A stretch of 64,000 bases of DNA from Ceratotherium simum simum (taxonomy: Eukaryota > Chordata > Mammalia > Perissodactyla > Rhinocerotidae), in assembly GCF_000283155.1 (NCBI RefSeq), contig NW_004454163.1:19708718-19772717 (forward strand). Reading direction: 5' to 3'. Shown here piece after piece: positions 13,627 to 39,121 of the stretch. The first letter of the stretch is position 1. Every line of letters starts with the position of its first letter. The notes beneath the pieces are model-generated. The model saw nothing but the letters and a program-made list of their open reading frames with translations, was not told the DNA's origin and did not search any database. The translations under genes and the position numbers were made by a program.

Positions 13627-15085
13627 CCAAGAAGCTCAATGAACTCCAAGTAAGATAAACTCAAAAAGATTCACATTGAGACACATTATAGTCAAATTAT
13701 CAAAACCCAACAAAGAGGGAAACTTGAAAGCAGCAAGACAGAAGTGACTCATCACATACAAGGTATCTTCAATAAGATTAAGAGCTGATTTCTCATCAGA
13801 AACCACAGAGGCCAGAAGGCAGTGAGATGACATATTTAAAGTCCTGAAAGAAAAAAACCTGTCAACCAAGAATTCTATATCTGGCAAAACTATTCTTCAA
13901 GAATGAAGGAGAAATTAAGTCAGTTCCAGATAAACAAAAGCAGAGGGAGTTGTTTACCAGTAGACCTGCCCTACAAGAGATACTAAAGAAAGTCCTTCAG
14001 CCTGAAATGAAAGGACATTAGACAGTAACTCCAAGCCATAAGAAGTAAAGAACACTGGTAAAGATAACTACATAGGTAAATGTAAAAGCCAGCATTATAC
14101 TTTTGGTTTGTAACTCCTTTTTGTCCTATATGATTTCTACATCTGTATAAAACAATAATTATAAATCTGTGTTACTGGACACACATGTATAATAGATGTG
14201 ACCTGTGACAATAATAACATAAAGGCAGAGGGATGGAGATGTATAGCAGCAGAGTATTTATATACTATTAAAACGACGTTGGTATTATTTAAACTAGGTT
14301 GTTATAAATGTAAGATGCTAATTGTGATCACCAAGGTAACCACAAAGAAAATCACTAAAAAAAAATACAGAAAAGTAGATACCAAAATGGTACACTATAA
14401 AAAATAAACTAAATCCACAAAAAAGACAGTAATGGAAGAATTCAGAACACAAAACATATAAGACATACAGAAAACAAGTAGCTAAATGGCAGAAGTAAAG
14501 CCTTCTTTATCAGCAATTACTTTAAACGCACATTTAAAGGCAATTAAAAGGCAGAGATTGGCAGAACAGATTAAAAAAAACATGATCCATCTATATGCTA
14601 TCTATAAGAGACTCACTTTAGAGACACGAAGAGATTGAAAATAGAAGGATGAAAAAAGATATGCCAAGTAGCCAAAAAAGAGCTGGAATGGCTATATTAT
14701 TGTCATACAAAATACACTTTAAGTAAAAAAAAAAAAAAGGTTACAAGAGACAAAGAAGGACATCATATATTGATAAAAGGTTCAAATCATCAAGAAGATA
14801 TAACAATTATATGCACCTAGCAACAGAGCCCAAAATATATGAAGCAAAAATTGACTCCATTGAAGAGAGAAATATTTCTACAGTGATAGCTGGATATTTT
14901 AATACCTCATTTTCAATAACAGACAGAACTACCAGACAGAAGATCAATAGCAAACAGAGGCCACAAACAACACTATGAACCAATTAGACCTAACAAACGT
15001 ATACGTGACCAAGTTGGAGTTATCCCTAGAAAGCAAGGGTGGTTCAACATACAAAAATACAAGAATAATATCTCCTTGTATCTAG
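12800..15085 (+). mobile_element. Old L1 fragment, 5' part
   Basis: This plus-strand L1 has a 5' UTR-like GC-rich leader. A decayed ORF1 lies at about 13309-13980 (coiled coil with EQSLRDLWDTIKHTN, and IIGVQDEEREE). Spacer and endonuclease-type sequence reach about 14990. Near 15000 it jumps to 'gggtggttcaaca', reverse-transcriptase thumb sequence, so most of ORF2 is deleted. It is an older subfamily than the element at 1-5462. Confidence 0.82.
13585..13625. repeat. (AC)n microsatellite in L1 ORF1
   Basis: About 20 uninterrupted AC units sit inside the decayed ORF1 of the L1. Confidence 0.97.
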
Positions 15086-15284
15086 AGAGTCATGTGCCGC
15101 ATAATGATGTTTTGGTCAATGACAGTGGTCCTATAAAATTAGTACCATATAGCCTAGGTATGTAGTAGGCTATACCATCTAGGTTCGTGTAAGTATGCTC
15201 TATGCTGTTTGCACAATGACAAAATGGCCTAAGAATGCATTTCTCAGAACGTATCCCCATCGTTAAGTGATGCATGATTGTACA
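15086..15284. mobile_element. Short DNA transposon with inverted ends (copy 1)
   Basis: The ends gtcatgtgccgcataatgat and, on the other strand, aatcatgcatcacttaacga are imperfect inverted repeats of about 24 bp. There is no coding capacity. It interrupts the L1 (L1 sequence on both sides). A second copy lies at 31569-32549. I do not name the family with certainty. Confidence 0.75.
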
Positions 15285-15650
15285 TACAAGGGAATATTAT
15301 TCAGCTATAAAAAGGAATAAAGTTCTGATACATGCTGCCACTTGGATGAACCCGGAGAACATTGTAAGTGAAATAAACCACACCCCAAAGGACAAATATT
15401 GTATGATTCCATTTATAAGAAGTATCTAGAATAGGCAAATTCATAGAGACAGAAAGAATAGAAGTTACCAGGGGCTGCAGGGAGGGGGAAATAGAGAGTT
15501 ATTGCTCAATGAATAGAATTTCTGTTTGGGATGATGAAAAAGTTCTGGAATTATACAGTGGTGATGGTTATATAACATGGTGAATATAGTTAGTGCCACT
15601 GAATTATACACTTAAAAATGGTTAGAATGGTAAAACATACACAAAAAAAT
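15285..15650 (+). mobile_element. Old L1 fragment, 3' end
   Basis: The plus-strand sequence 'gggaatattattcagctata' through 'gaattatacacttaaaaatg' is a typical L1 3' terminus. It is probably the continuation of the L1 at 12800-15085, separated by the DNA transposon. Confidence 0.82.
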
Positions 15651-16331
15651 GAGATAGGGAGAGTCCTTTCCTAAGGCTTTGAGGATCCAGAGAGTTAACG
15701 TTGCGTAAAGCTCGTAGAACAGTCTCTGGTGCTTGGTAAGTGTGATGTTTGCTGTTATTATTATCTTTATGACATGCTTCTTTGTTCCTTCTTCCTGTGC
15801 ACACACCATCAACCTCTGAACCATGAATTCCAGCAGGAGCCGTACTTTTACAAATGCCATTGAGTCTAGTTAACTGTGAGAGTACTGTCAAGAGGAAAAT
15901 CAACATATCCTGATTTTGTGAAAAAACAGGTCCATCCAATTATAGCTTAAAGTATAAAAACTGGTTTTTCCCCATTAGGATAAAGCACCATCATTGCTTC
16001 AAATAGTGACAATACTTTGATATATTGTAACTTTTTAGAGGTTTCATCATTTCCTTATCTTAGAGAAGACCAAGGGATATTAATCTGCCAAACTCATCCA
16101 GTATCTGGATGTCACAGCTGACTCTCATGCTCCTAGTGCCCCTATTTTCCTTAAGGCTTCAAGCAGGGGGTGAGGTCAGGAAATAGGGAGTAGCATTTGC
16201 GAGTGCTGGGATATAGGTTTTTAGAATGAAATCAGTGTAAGCATAGGATTGTAAGATGGTTCTGCAGTGGCAGAGGAACCTGTCGAGTTGAACCTGGATA
16301 ACGAACGGAAAACACTTGAAATTTCCAGGTG

Positions 16332-16338
<7 letters not shown>

Positions 16339-16378
<40 letters not shown>

Positions 16379-16646
16379 CCCCAAACCAGTGTTCTTTCTA
16401 CCATGACACTAAAANNNNNNNNNNNNNNNNNNNNNNNNNNNNNNNNNNNNNNNNNNNNNNNNNNNNNNNNNNNNNNNNNNNNNNNNNNNNNNNNNNNNNN
16501 NNNNNNNNNNNNNNCTAGTTGCTGTATGCGGGACTCGGCCTCAGGATGAACGGAGAAGTGGTGCCTCGATGCGCACCCGGGATCCGAACCCGGGCCACCA
16601 GCATCACAGCGCGCGCACTTAACCACCAAGCCACAGGGCCGGCCCC
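16339..16646 (-). mobile_element. ERE-type SINE with internal assembly gap
   Basis: The minus-strand copy has a tRNA-like head (gggatccgaacccgggcc near 16580-16597) and a very long T-run (about 40 T at 16337-16378). It is flanked by the exact 14-bp duplication ccaggtgtcaattt at 16325-16338 and 16647-16660. Positions 16415-16514 are N. The perfect duplication and long tail suggest a young insertion. Confidence 0.93.
16415..16514. other. Assembly gap (100 N)
   Basis: Exactly 100 N inside the ERE SINE; a conventional unknown-length gap next to a long homopolymer. Confidence 0.99.
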
Positions 16647-17694
16647 CCAGGTGTCAATTTAAAGACACCCATGGGTTTGGCATCTTGAAAGATGCGCCCA
16701 AATTTTAAAGTAATTTTAACAATTTGAAAACATAGTTTGAACTAATAGGAAAAGAAGTTCAAGAGAGGCAAGGACATTTAGGGATGATGAATAAGCAACC
16801 AGCTTTACTAATTTAAGATAACAAATGATGGCTCTGATGTGACCCTGGCAGAATGTTCTCTCTGGGATCATTGGACACTCACACTCAGCTCACTGAGTTT
16901 TGTTGCATTTATTATTACAAACCTACCACACAGCATATGAAAATGTACATAAAATGTGAAATGGCAGGAGGCTCTTAAAATTTTTTCATAGCAGTTAAGG
17001 TCCTTTTATTTCTCTACATTAGTCAGATATATCAGTAGACATTACTATTTGAAGGTTTTGAAGAAATTTTAAAGGATTTAGAGGACGGTATAAAAATGGG
17101 ACAAAAAAGAAAACTTAATACCTATATTATTACAATTCAGCAGCAAAAGTTGCGTATACATTTAATTATTTAAAATTCACAAGGTCGTCATTTCACAGGA
17201 ATCCTCTTGTGAATCCTTTGGTGAGTTTAACAACTCCCTCAAGCATACATTTTTAAAGGTCAGCATATTCCACCCATACGGCCCCAGCAATTGGTTTGCT
17301 TTAATGAGCAACTTGTATTTATCCTACAAAAGATATGTTCAAGTATAGAGGGTGGTGTGGATTGTTGCACCATTTCTTCTGAGCACTGTCTAGGGAAACA
17401 GAACATAAAACTATAGCTGGCAAAAAACAAAACAAAAGAAACATTTTTTGACAGAATTGCCAGACTGAAATTGCTGAGGAAGATGCAGAATCTGACTGTA
17501 CACATCCTCAGAGAATCTCTCACCAACCTCCATTCCCTCTTTCCTATGTCCTAGATTCAAGCTCTAAGTCTGACTTAGCATATATTCTTTGACCTTGGGC
17601 CTGAATTCTCTTGTAAACAGTGTCATTGTCCATTTATAAGCAGTTACAGCTCTCCTGCTTATGTGTGTCTTAGATATTTAAAAGCAAATAAGAC

Positions 17695-17914
17695 TAGGCC
17701 GGCTCTGTGGCTTGGCGGTTGAGTGCACGCGCTCTGATGCTGGCGGCCCCGGTTCGGATCCCGGGAGCGCCCCGAGGCACCACTTCTCCGTCCAACGTGA
17801 GGCCGAGTCCCACGTACAGCAACTAGAAGGATGTGAACCTATGACATACAGCTATCTACTGGGGCTTTGGGGGGAAAAAACTGAATAAATAAAATCTTTA
17901 AAAAAAAAAAAAAA
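17695..17914 (+). mobile_element. ERE-type SINE
   Basis: The plus-strand copy starts taggccggctctgtggct and has the B-box-like ggttcggatccc. Its body ends in ctactggggctttgggg and a poly(A). A 15-bp exact duplication, aaaagcaaataagac, flanks it at 17680-17694 and 17915-17929. Confidence 0.95.
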
Positions 17915-19033
17915 AAAAGCAAATAAGACCTTCTAAACATGCAGGTTTGTGTAAATTATCAACTCTCCATAAAAATCAGTAGGGGGTCAGACATCTTAGT
18001 GGCTTCTTTACTGTCATCAAAGTCTCTCTCCCCTTTCAGCAGTTAGACTGTACATGTTTCCTAACTGGATCCTTTCCATGAGCGCCCCTGTCTTTTGAGA
18101 TATCTGTGTTGGTGAATCTTTGCTTCTCTCTGTGGTCTGCTCTTTAAAAACCCACTGCATTTTCCCCACTGCCCTTAAGAGAACAACATTCCATCTGACT
18201 TGGCATCCCTCCCTTGACCTTCAGCCTCCATTCTCTACTTAGATACAATGTGAAAGTTAATTTATTCTTTTCCCCTTTCCCTGCCTTCTCCTCTGATTGC
18301 TTTCCCCATTTCTTTTGAAACTTGTTTTGTGTTGGCATCACTTCACTGGCTAAAGAGGTTGTTTAAAAGTCTGAGAAAGTATTATGTCTCCTCAAGGTGT
18401 TCCCCACACATAACAATGGGAGAAATGTTCACCGGTTTTCTGAGTAATCTTGATGGTATTACTGTCAAGATGCTGTCAGCCATAGTCACACATCAATGTT
18501 AGGCTCTCAGCCAAAACCACCTAGGGCTCAGCTTTAGGAAGCTTATCTTGAAGTACAAAATTCCCATTTTCTTCAGAAAAAACAGATTTAAATAATCATT
18601 TCCCTACTATGTTTTCTTTCAAGCATATTCCTAAGGGCAAATATTGTAAGTCCTAGAGAAGATTTAAGAGCTCAAATTGTTTTCTTAAAATAATATTTCT
18701 TATTTCATTCGTGGGTAGGGCTGATATACCGCTTTGTTAATTCCATTTGGTGCTATAGTTCAGTAACATGCTAGTGGCAAATGAAATCATACTTAGACTA
18801 TATCTTAAATCTGAGAGGCAGAGATTATAAAAGTTCAGTCTTCTGTGTATACACAGAAGTTATTAATGGGTGATATGGTTCATATTTACCTAAAGAGAAA
18901 GCCTAAGAATGTAAAGTCTTTTATCATATAATGTAACCAGTATTTTATTAATAAAGAGAAGATTAAAAATCTAAACTTTCAATTTCTTTTATTAGTTTTA
19001 GACTAGGACTTTATAAAATTAATTAATATTTTA

Positions 19034-19328
19034 TTTTATTTTTTGTGAGGAAGATCAGCCCTGAGCTAACATCCGTGCTAATCCTCCTCTTTTTGCTGAG
19101 GAAGACCGGCTCTGAGCTAATATCTATTGCCAATCCTCCTCCTTTTTTTCCCCCAAAGCCCCAGTAGATAGTTGTATGTCATAGTTGCACATCCTTCTAG
19201 TTGTTGTATGTGGGACTCCGACTCAGCATGGCTGGAGAAGCGGTGCATCTGTGCGCACCCGGGATCCGAACCCGGGCCGCCAGTAGCAGAGTGCGTGCGC
19301 TTAACAGCTAAGCCATGGGGCTGGCCCC
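19034..19328 (-). mobile_element. ERE-type SINE beside the exon 39 donor
   Basis: This minus-strand copy carries both tail types: the 'ccccagtagatagttg' segment and the doubled 'gaggaagatcagccctgagc' segment. A 14-bp near-perfect duplication (one mismatch) flanks it at 19020-19033 and 19329-19342. It lies 22 nt inside intron 39, in the same orientation as MYO5B. Confidence 0.92.
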
Positions 19329-19350
19329 TAATTTATATTTTAAAACTTAC

Positions 19351-19431
19351 CTGGATTGTTCGTATAAAGCCCACTGTTACTCGTTCTTCAAATTCATTCA
19401 GGGGAGTATAAAGGTTTAAAATTTTGACAAT
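19351..19431 (-). CDS. MYO5B: MYO5B exon 39 (residues 1772-1798)
   Basis: This 81-nt, frame-0 exon encodes [17 protein letters not shown] followed by [10 protein letters not shown], a highly conserved globular-tail segment of class V myosins. The acceptor is CAG at 19432-19434 and the donor is CAG|gtaagt. An ERE SINE begins only 22 nt into the downstream intron. Confidence 0.97.
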
Positions 19432-22007
<2,576 letters not shown>

Positions 22008-22265
22008 TCAGATCATATAGTAATCAGGGCTTTGGCAATGATACATCCAGAGGTGTACATGCTAATATGCTCAGGAGCTTATAGCATTCAGCATAGAATT
22101 TCTAATCTGTTGGTCTCTATATGGTGGGCCAAATTTTCACTTAAATATATTGATGATGGGTCAAAGATAATGGGCATGTACCACCTCGATTCTGTGCTGG
22201 CTTCTGTGCTGAGAGTCTAAAGTTTGAGAACTGAGCAACTTGAGTATAGTCCTGACCCAGCCACT

Positions 22266-22322
22266 GACCTGGGCCGGAACCCCGAGATCATCCTACTGGT
22301 GTTCAAACAGCTCTTCTCATGA
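22266..22322 (+). repeat. Inverted partial copy of MYO5B exon 37
   Basis: The plus strand here matches the sense strand of exon 37 (which lies on minus at 21731-21788) with six substitutions and one missing base over about 57 positions. It includes one perfect 20-base stretch (22299-22318). The surest core is 22279-22322. The first roughly ten bases could instead belong to a degraded MIR-like piece. Read as protein it would resemble the NPEII-VFKQLF part of the tail, followed by a stop. It is not a gene. In the pre-mRNA it is antisense to exon 37, with a loop of about 477 nt. Confidence 0.85.
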
Positions 22323-22380
22323 GCCACTGACCATGTAAATATTAGGTTGGCTGGTCTATCATACTTTTATGTGTAACTTA

Positions 22381-22572
22381 ACTATGTGCCAGGAGCTTTA
22401 TGTTCAATATTTCTTTTAATCTTCCAACAACCCATTCACTGATGAGGAAATTGAGGCATCAGGAGGTTTAAATAACTTGCCCAGGGTCACACTGCTAGGA
22501 AGTGGCAGGGCCAGGAATTGAACCCAGGTCTTTCTGACTCCAGAAATGGTGCTATTAACCATCACATTATTC
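22381..22572 (+). repeat. MIR SINE
   Basis: The plus-strand MIR reads tgtgccaggagctttatg, gatgaggaaattgaggc, cttgcccagggtcacactgc and gaacccaggtctttctga in the canonical order. Confidence 0.92.
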
Positions 22573-23345
22573 TGAGTCATGAAGTATCCCCAGTTCTCCC
22601 TATGTCTGGTGAGGATAAATGGTGCCTCATAAGAAGATTCTTAGACAGGAAGAAGAATTTGCAATGAACCTTATCCCAAGGGATATACTTCTGGTTGGCA
22701 TGAAGGACTCTGTCCTACTTGGAATTCACTTATAACCTACTTGTGTTGTAAGAACTTGGGGAAAGCATTACACTTAGGTCCAGGCGACCATTTCCTCCCC
22801 AGCCTTCATGGAGCACAGTGAGTGGTGCATAAACATGTCAGTTTTCTTTTAACTTAAAAAATAGCTGGTCTTATTTTTCAATCCTGATTTGAAGTGTACT
22901 CCTCTGGACAAAGTGTATGTTCAATAAATATTTATTGCATGAGTGCTTACTGCTGTGTTCTTTCACATGAACACACCACTCGACACTTTCCTTTTTTTAT
23001 GAATAAAATGTGTATATATACATGGTACAAGAGGATTAGATTATATTTTTTCTCTGTATATGCATTTATACCTTTTGAATTTATATTTATTACCTATGGA
23101 AATTAGTTCATTTTGGGAAAAAATACAATATACTACAGAAAAAGAGATGAAGGAAAAATGATCTATCCTCTCACTATCCAAGTATCACGTATTTTGATGG
23201 GACGGTGTTGAAAATTTCATAGCTCTTCTTGAGCACACGGCACACACTGCCTCAGCTGCCTTCCTTGGGAAGGTCCTGGCTTTCTGGAGGCTGTGCCCAA
23301 TATGTACTGAAAATGTTCCTGTAAGGTAGGCAGCGCTTACCCTCA

Positions 23346-31127
<7,782 letters not shown>

Positions 31128-31672
31128 TCAGGTGGTGGGGTTTGGGTCTGGGGACCCAGTGTTCTGGGTTCTCTGAGCTCCCACACTCCTTACATGGTCT
31201 GTCCCCACAGCCTGGGCCACACTCCAAGTGTGACCCGAGGAGCTTAGCACCAGGCATTGGGGTGCACACAGGACGAAGGCAGAGAAACACTCGAAAAGAC
31301 AATGGGCAGGTTTTGGATCAGAGAAAACTTGGGAAGGATGTGAGGTGCAGGATGCACAACCCATCCTGCTGGGCAGCTGTTTCTTTTTCCCTACCCAGCT
31401 ATAAGAAAAGGGGATACTATCTTTCTAGGAGGATGTCATAGGCCCTGGCACTATCTATGACTCATTGACAGTGAAGCAGGATGGTGCCAGGGGCATACTA
31501 AGAAACTGTCCCCAGCCCCCAAATGTAGATCCTGGAGCAGGACCTGCTAAATGCAGTCTTTGCAACTATGGTCACATGCCACATAAATGATGTTTTGGTC
31601 AACGATGGACTACATATATGACAGAGGTCCCATGAGATTAGTACCATATAGCAGCTGGGTTTGTATAAGTAC

Positions 31673-32458
31673 TGGAGGGGAGGAAGAAATTTTCCTCTAC
31701 CCTTCTAGGTTCTTCTGGCTGGTCTAGGAATTAAATTGACCTGAGACAGATTAACAGGAGAAAAACAAACAAAAGTTTAACAACATGTATGGCCAAAATG
31801 GCCAAAGCCCTCACCTTAAATACCATCCTCAGCTAAAGATTAAAGGAGATGAGAGATGTTGGGGGTGGGGAGAGACAGAGACTTTAAAGGGAAAGAAGGC
31901 AATTCACAGGTAGGTGAAAAGGAGAAAAGATTTGGAAAACAAGTGTGTGTTTGGCCACACAGAAACAGAAGAACACAGAGGGAAGCCCGACAAACAGGCT
32001 TTTCTAGGTGCCTCCCTGTCTACCACCTAGTTCATGTTACGCTAAGGTGATAGCTTGCTTCCTGAGACAGGTTTCTTTTGGGCAGTTAAGGGAGAGGTAA
32101 CAAGAAAAACTTTGAGGGGCCAGCCCAGTGGTGTAGTGGTTAAGCGCGTGTGCCCTGCTGCGGCAGCCCAGGGTTCGGATCCCGGGCGCGCACTGATGCA
32201 CCACTTGTCAAGCCATGCTGTGGCGGCATGCCATATAAAGTAGAGGAAGATGGGCACAGATGTTAGTGCAGAGCCAATCTTCCTCAGCAAAAAAGAGGAG
32301 GATTGGCAACAGATGTTAGCTCAGGGCTGATCTTCCTCACAAAAAAAAAAAAAAAGGAGGAAAAACTTTGAGTCTTTTGTTTCTCAAAAATAATCAGCCT
32401 AAAATAATCCTCATGTTAAAGAGACACATCATGGCATGGCAAATTTTGTTCCCCTTCA
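31673..32458 (-). mobile_element. Solo LTR, interrupted by an ERE
   Basis: On the minus strand the unit starts TGAAGGGGAACAAAA and ends CCCCTCCA, the TG...CA ends of an LTR. It lies inside the DNA transposon with an imperfect 4-bp duplication (gtac/gtaa). Without the SINE it is about 530 bp. No retroviral coding sequence adjoins it, so it is a solo LTR. The family is not assigned. Confidence 0.72.
32117..32359 (+). mobile_element. ERE-type SINE inside the LTR
   Basis: The plus-strand copy starts gggccagcccagtggtgtag, has the B-box-like ggttcggatccc and ends with the doubled tail and poly(A). An exact 13-bp duplication, gaaaaactttgag, flanks it at 32104-32116 and 32360-32372. Confidence 0.95.
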
Positions 32459-33504
32459 GTAAACTCTACGATGTTCACACAATGACAAAATTGCCAAACA
32501 ATGCACTTCTCGGAATGTATCCCTGTCGTTAAGCAACACATGACTGTACATAAGGTAATTATTCAAGAGGCATTTCAGTGGTGTGGTTGAGGGTATAAAG
32601 GCCTGGTCAACCCTCACTCAGGACTTCCCCTGGCCTGACACCATGGGAGAGGGTGGTGGGTATCTACAGAGTTATCCCCAAGCATACAGGGCACTGTCCT
32701 AAGCATGGGAACAGGTATGATGGGGTAGCCAGTCTAGCTAAGGAGACGTGTCCATACTTTCACATGGAAACATAAGATGATGTAGTTCGGTCAGGTGCCA
32801 AGCCAGGAATGTGGACCATGGGTGATGATGCAGCTGGACAGACAGGCTGCTAGAGCTGCAGGACCAAATGGAGGAAGTGGGATAAAGAGCAGGTGGGAAA
32901 GGGCTGATTCATCGACCCACTGGCCCCACAAGGCTCAGGACGAATGGGAGGGGAGCAGGGAGAGTGAGCACCCAGAGGTGGGAGTGTGCTCAGAGCACTC
33001 CACCGGCTGGAGGGGAGGCTCTGTGTGAGGGCAGGGGAGAATTTGGAGAGGAGCACCAGACAAGAGCAGGGATTTCATTGTGCAGGCAATGAGGAGGTGA
33101 CGGAGGACTGAGAGCACCATGGCAGAGGCTACTACAGTCAGCTGGGAACCAGGGAGGGAGGGTTGGTAATGCAGGAGTGGGAGCGACGGACACAGAAGCA
33201 TTTGAGGAGAGGGAGTGATAGGTCTTCAAGACTGAGCAAAACGGAGAAGCCTGCAGCCTGAGCAACTGGGAGGATAAGAACTTAAGGAACAGAAATGAGA
33301 AATCCAAAGATGGAGAGAGGCTGAACAGCACAGACATCTCGGCCCTCCTAGAGCCTCAGCTAGAGCAGCAGGTGGACATAATTAGGTGATTAAACAGACA
33401 GACAACACCTGGGATGGGAGCAATGCCGGATAGGCTTGTGGTGTAAGGACAGTGCAAGACGAGACTCGAGCTCTGGGGACGCAGCTCCTGAGCTGAGGGT
33501 GGAA

Positions 33505-33790
33505 GGATGAGGGGGTTTCCAGGTGATGAGGGGGAGTATCCAGGGGGTGGTGGGGGTATCCAGGTGATGAGGGGGTTTCCACGTGATGAGAGGGAGTATC
33601 CAGGGGGTGGTGCGGGTATCCAGGTGATGAGGGGGGTATCCAGGTGGTGGTGGGGAGTATCCAGGTGATGGGGGTGAGCATCCAGGGTATCCAGGTGGGG
33701 GGTAGTATCCAGGCAATGGGGGAAGTATCCAGGTGATGGGGGGAGTATCCAGGTGACAAGAGGGGTATCCAGGTGATGAGAGGGACTGAC
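33505..33790. repeat. G-rich minisatellite
   Basis: About a dozen degenerate copies of an 18-22 bp unit (ggggg-tatccaggtgatga) are present. A higher-order repeat is visible: the block from about 33507 recurs from about 33567 with three changes. The minus strand is open in several frames because of the composition. Confidence 0.92.
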
Positions 33791-34324
33791 AGAAGGTTCT
33801 AAGCAAGGTGGCATGTGCAAAGAGGGGGTGGGGAGTGACATGATTAGATTTGCAGCAGGGAGCTAGAGGAAGAGAACATTTTGCATGTTTCTGGAAAAGC
33901 AATTTAAATCTCTGCCTGACCTCTCGGGGCCAGATTCCAGTTTGGAAGTTTAATCACAGAGCTCTGCCCTCCTGACTACCCATAATAGCACAGAGTGAGG
34001 CCCTGGTGGTTTGGGTCTTCATGTCATGTAGCATTCTTTCACACCAGAGTCTTGCCTCCCAGCTTTAAACCCTTTGAGGGCAGGACCACAGGCTGCCTCT
34101 CCTCCAGCCCTGTAGAGCTCAGAGTAAGCACCCAAACACTTAATGAATTCATGTGTCGTTAGTCCAGATTCTGGCAAACTGAGAATGTTTGAGCTTGGGT
34201 GGTCTGAATGATTCTATCACAAGACTGGACTAGGCACAGGCACCAGGAAATCGGTGAAGTGGAAAGAGTCTGCAGAGGGAGGCAGGCAGTTCCTTCCCTC
34301 AGGCATGGCTGAATAACCTGTGCC

Positions 34325-34366
34325 TCATAACACACGCATACACACAAGCGTGTGCACACACACTCA
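34325..34366 (-). repeat. UG-rich tract next to the exon 32 donor
   Basis: In gene sense the first 50 or so intronic nucleotides after gtagtg are alternating GU/UG. This is a simple repeat in a position where UG-binding splicing factors (e.g. CELF type) can act; that role is inference. Confidence 0.7.
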
Positions 34367-34372
34367 CACTAC

Positions 34373-34466
34373 CTTCTAGGTCTTGGACTTTCTTCATGTA
34401 AATCTTCAGCTGTTTTTTGAGCTTCTTCTCATTCTTTTCCAGCTTTTCTACCAGTTCTTTAAGGTC
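34373..34466 (-). CDS. MYO5B: MYO5B exon 32 (residues 1408-1438; distal coiled coil)
   Basis: This 94-nt exon encodes [20 protein letters not shown] and [11 protein letters not shown], with clear heptad spacing of Leu and Val and many Lys and Glu residues. The acceptor is tttcag. The donor GAAG|gtagtg is weak (no G at +5 of the AGT type) and is followed at once by a UG/CA-rich tract at about 34325-34366. Confidence 0.95.
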
Positions 34467-38421
<3,955 letters not shown>

Positions 38422-38908
38422 CTAGGGTCAGTGCCCCAATATGAGGGGCCACTGATGGACAGGCAACAGGGGAGCAGCCAAGCACACGCCAGCAGCAGCA
38501 AGTGCACGAGCCCAACAGGGGACAGACACCGAGGGAAACAGATCTGTGGGGCTCATCAAGCAAGCAGGCCAGCCTGTCCTTCCGGATGACAGGAAACTGG
38601 GGCCAAACCCAGCACTCCGGGTCTTAGGCCTCTGTCTTGACCACCCTCATTCCCTTGTTCCTCAGTCTGAAGCACAGTCTGTTGGTTTGGGATTGAGAGA
38701 TGGTCTCCATGTCAAAATGTCATCAGCAGAAATAAACGTCTTATAGCATCTCTTAAATAAAAGCATCCACATCTGCCACCAAACTTACAAGTATCTCCTT
38801 GTTAAGATAAAACTCTGGTAGACTGAAGTAATTACATTACTTGGATATTTTCCCTATAGAGATTCCCTGCAAGTTTTAGAAAGGCAAATTATCAGCCCCC
38901 TTCCTTTT

Positions 38909-39121
38909 TTTTTCAAAATGTTTTTTTGTTCCCCCCGCCCCCCCCAAAGCCCCAGTAGATAGTTGTGTGTCATAGTTGCACATCCTTCTAGTTGCTGTAC
39001 GTGGGACGTGGCCTCAGCATGGCCGGAGAAGCAGTGCATCGGTGCGCGCCCCGGATCCAAACCCGGGCCGCCAGTAGCAGAGCGCGCGCGCGCACTTAAC
39101 TGCTAAGCCACGGGGCTGCCC
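38909..39121 (-). mobile_element. ERE-type SINE
   Basis: The minus-strand copy has the 'ccccagtagatagttg' tail type and a head with ggatccaaacccgggcc. An exact 16-bp duplication, cagcccccttcctttt, lies at 38893-38908 and 39122-39137. Confidence 0.94.

Larger units (their letters stand above)
31569..32549. mobile_element. DNA transposon (copy 2), interrupted by an LTR
   Basis: The left part, 31569-31672, and the right part, 32459-32549, correspond to the two halves of the element at 15086-15284 (gatgttttggtcaa; cacaatgacaaaat; gtcgttaagcaacacatgac). The centre is an LTR insertion. Confidence 0.78.

Noticed and set aside
16159..16629. Minus-strand open frame with a poly-Lys run across the second gap
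   Set aside because: It is poly(T)/poly(A) of an ERE SINE plus unknown bases.
17695..17770. tRNA-like sequence with A- and B-box motifs in the SINE heads
   Set aside because: These are the tRNA-derived heads of ERE SINEs, flanked by TSDs and followed by SINE body and poly(A); not tRNA genes.
33356..33902. Long overlapping minus-strand open frames rich in Pro, Thr and Gly
   Set aside because: They come from the periodic minisatellite, are open in all three frames together, and lie inside an intron with no splice logic.
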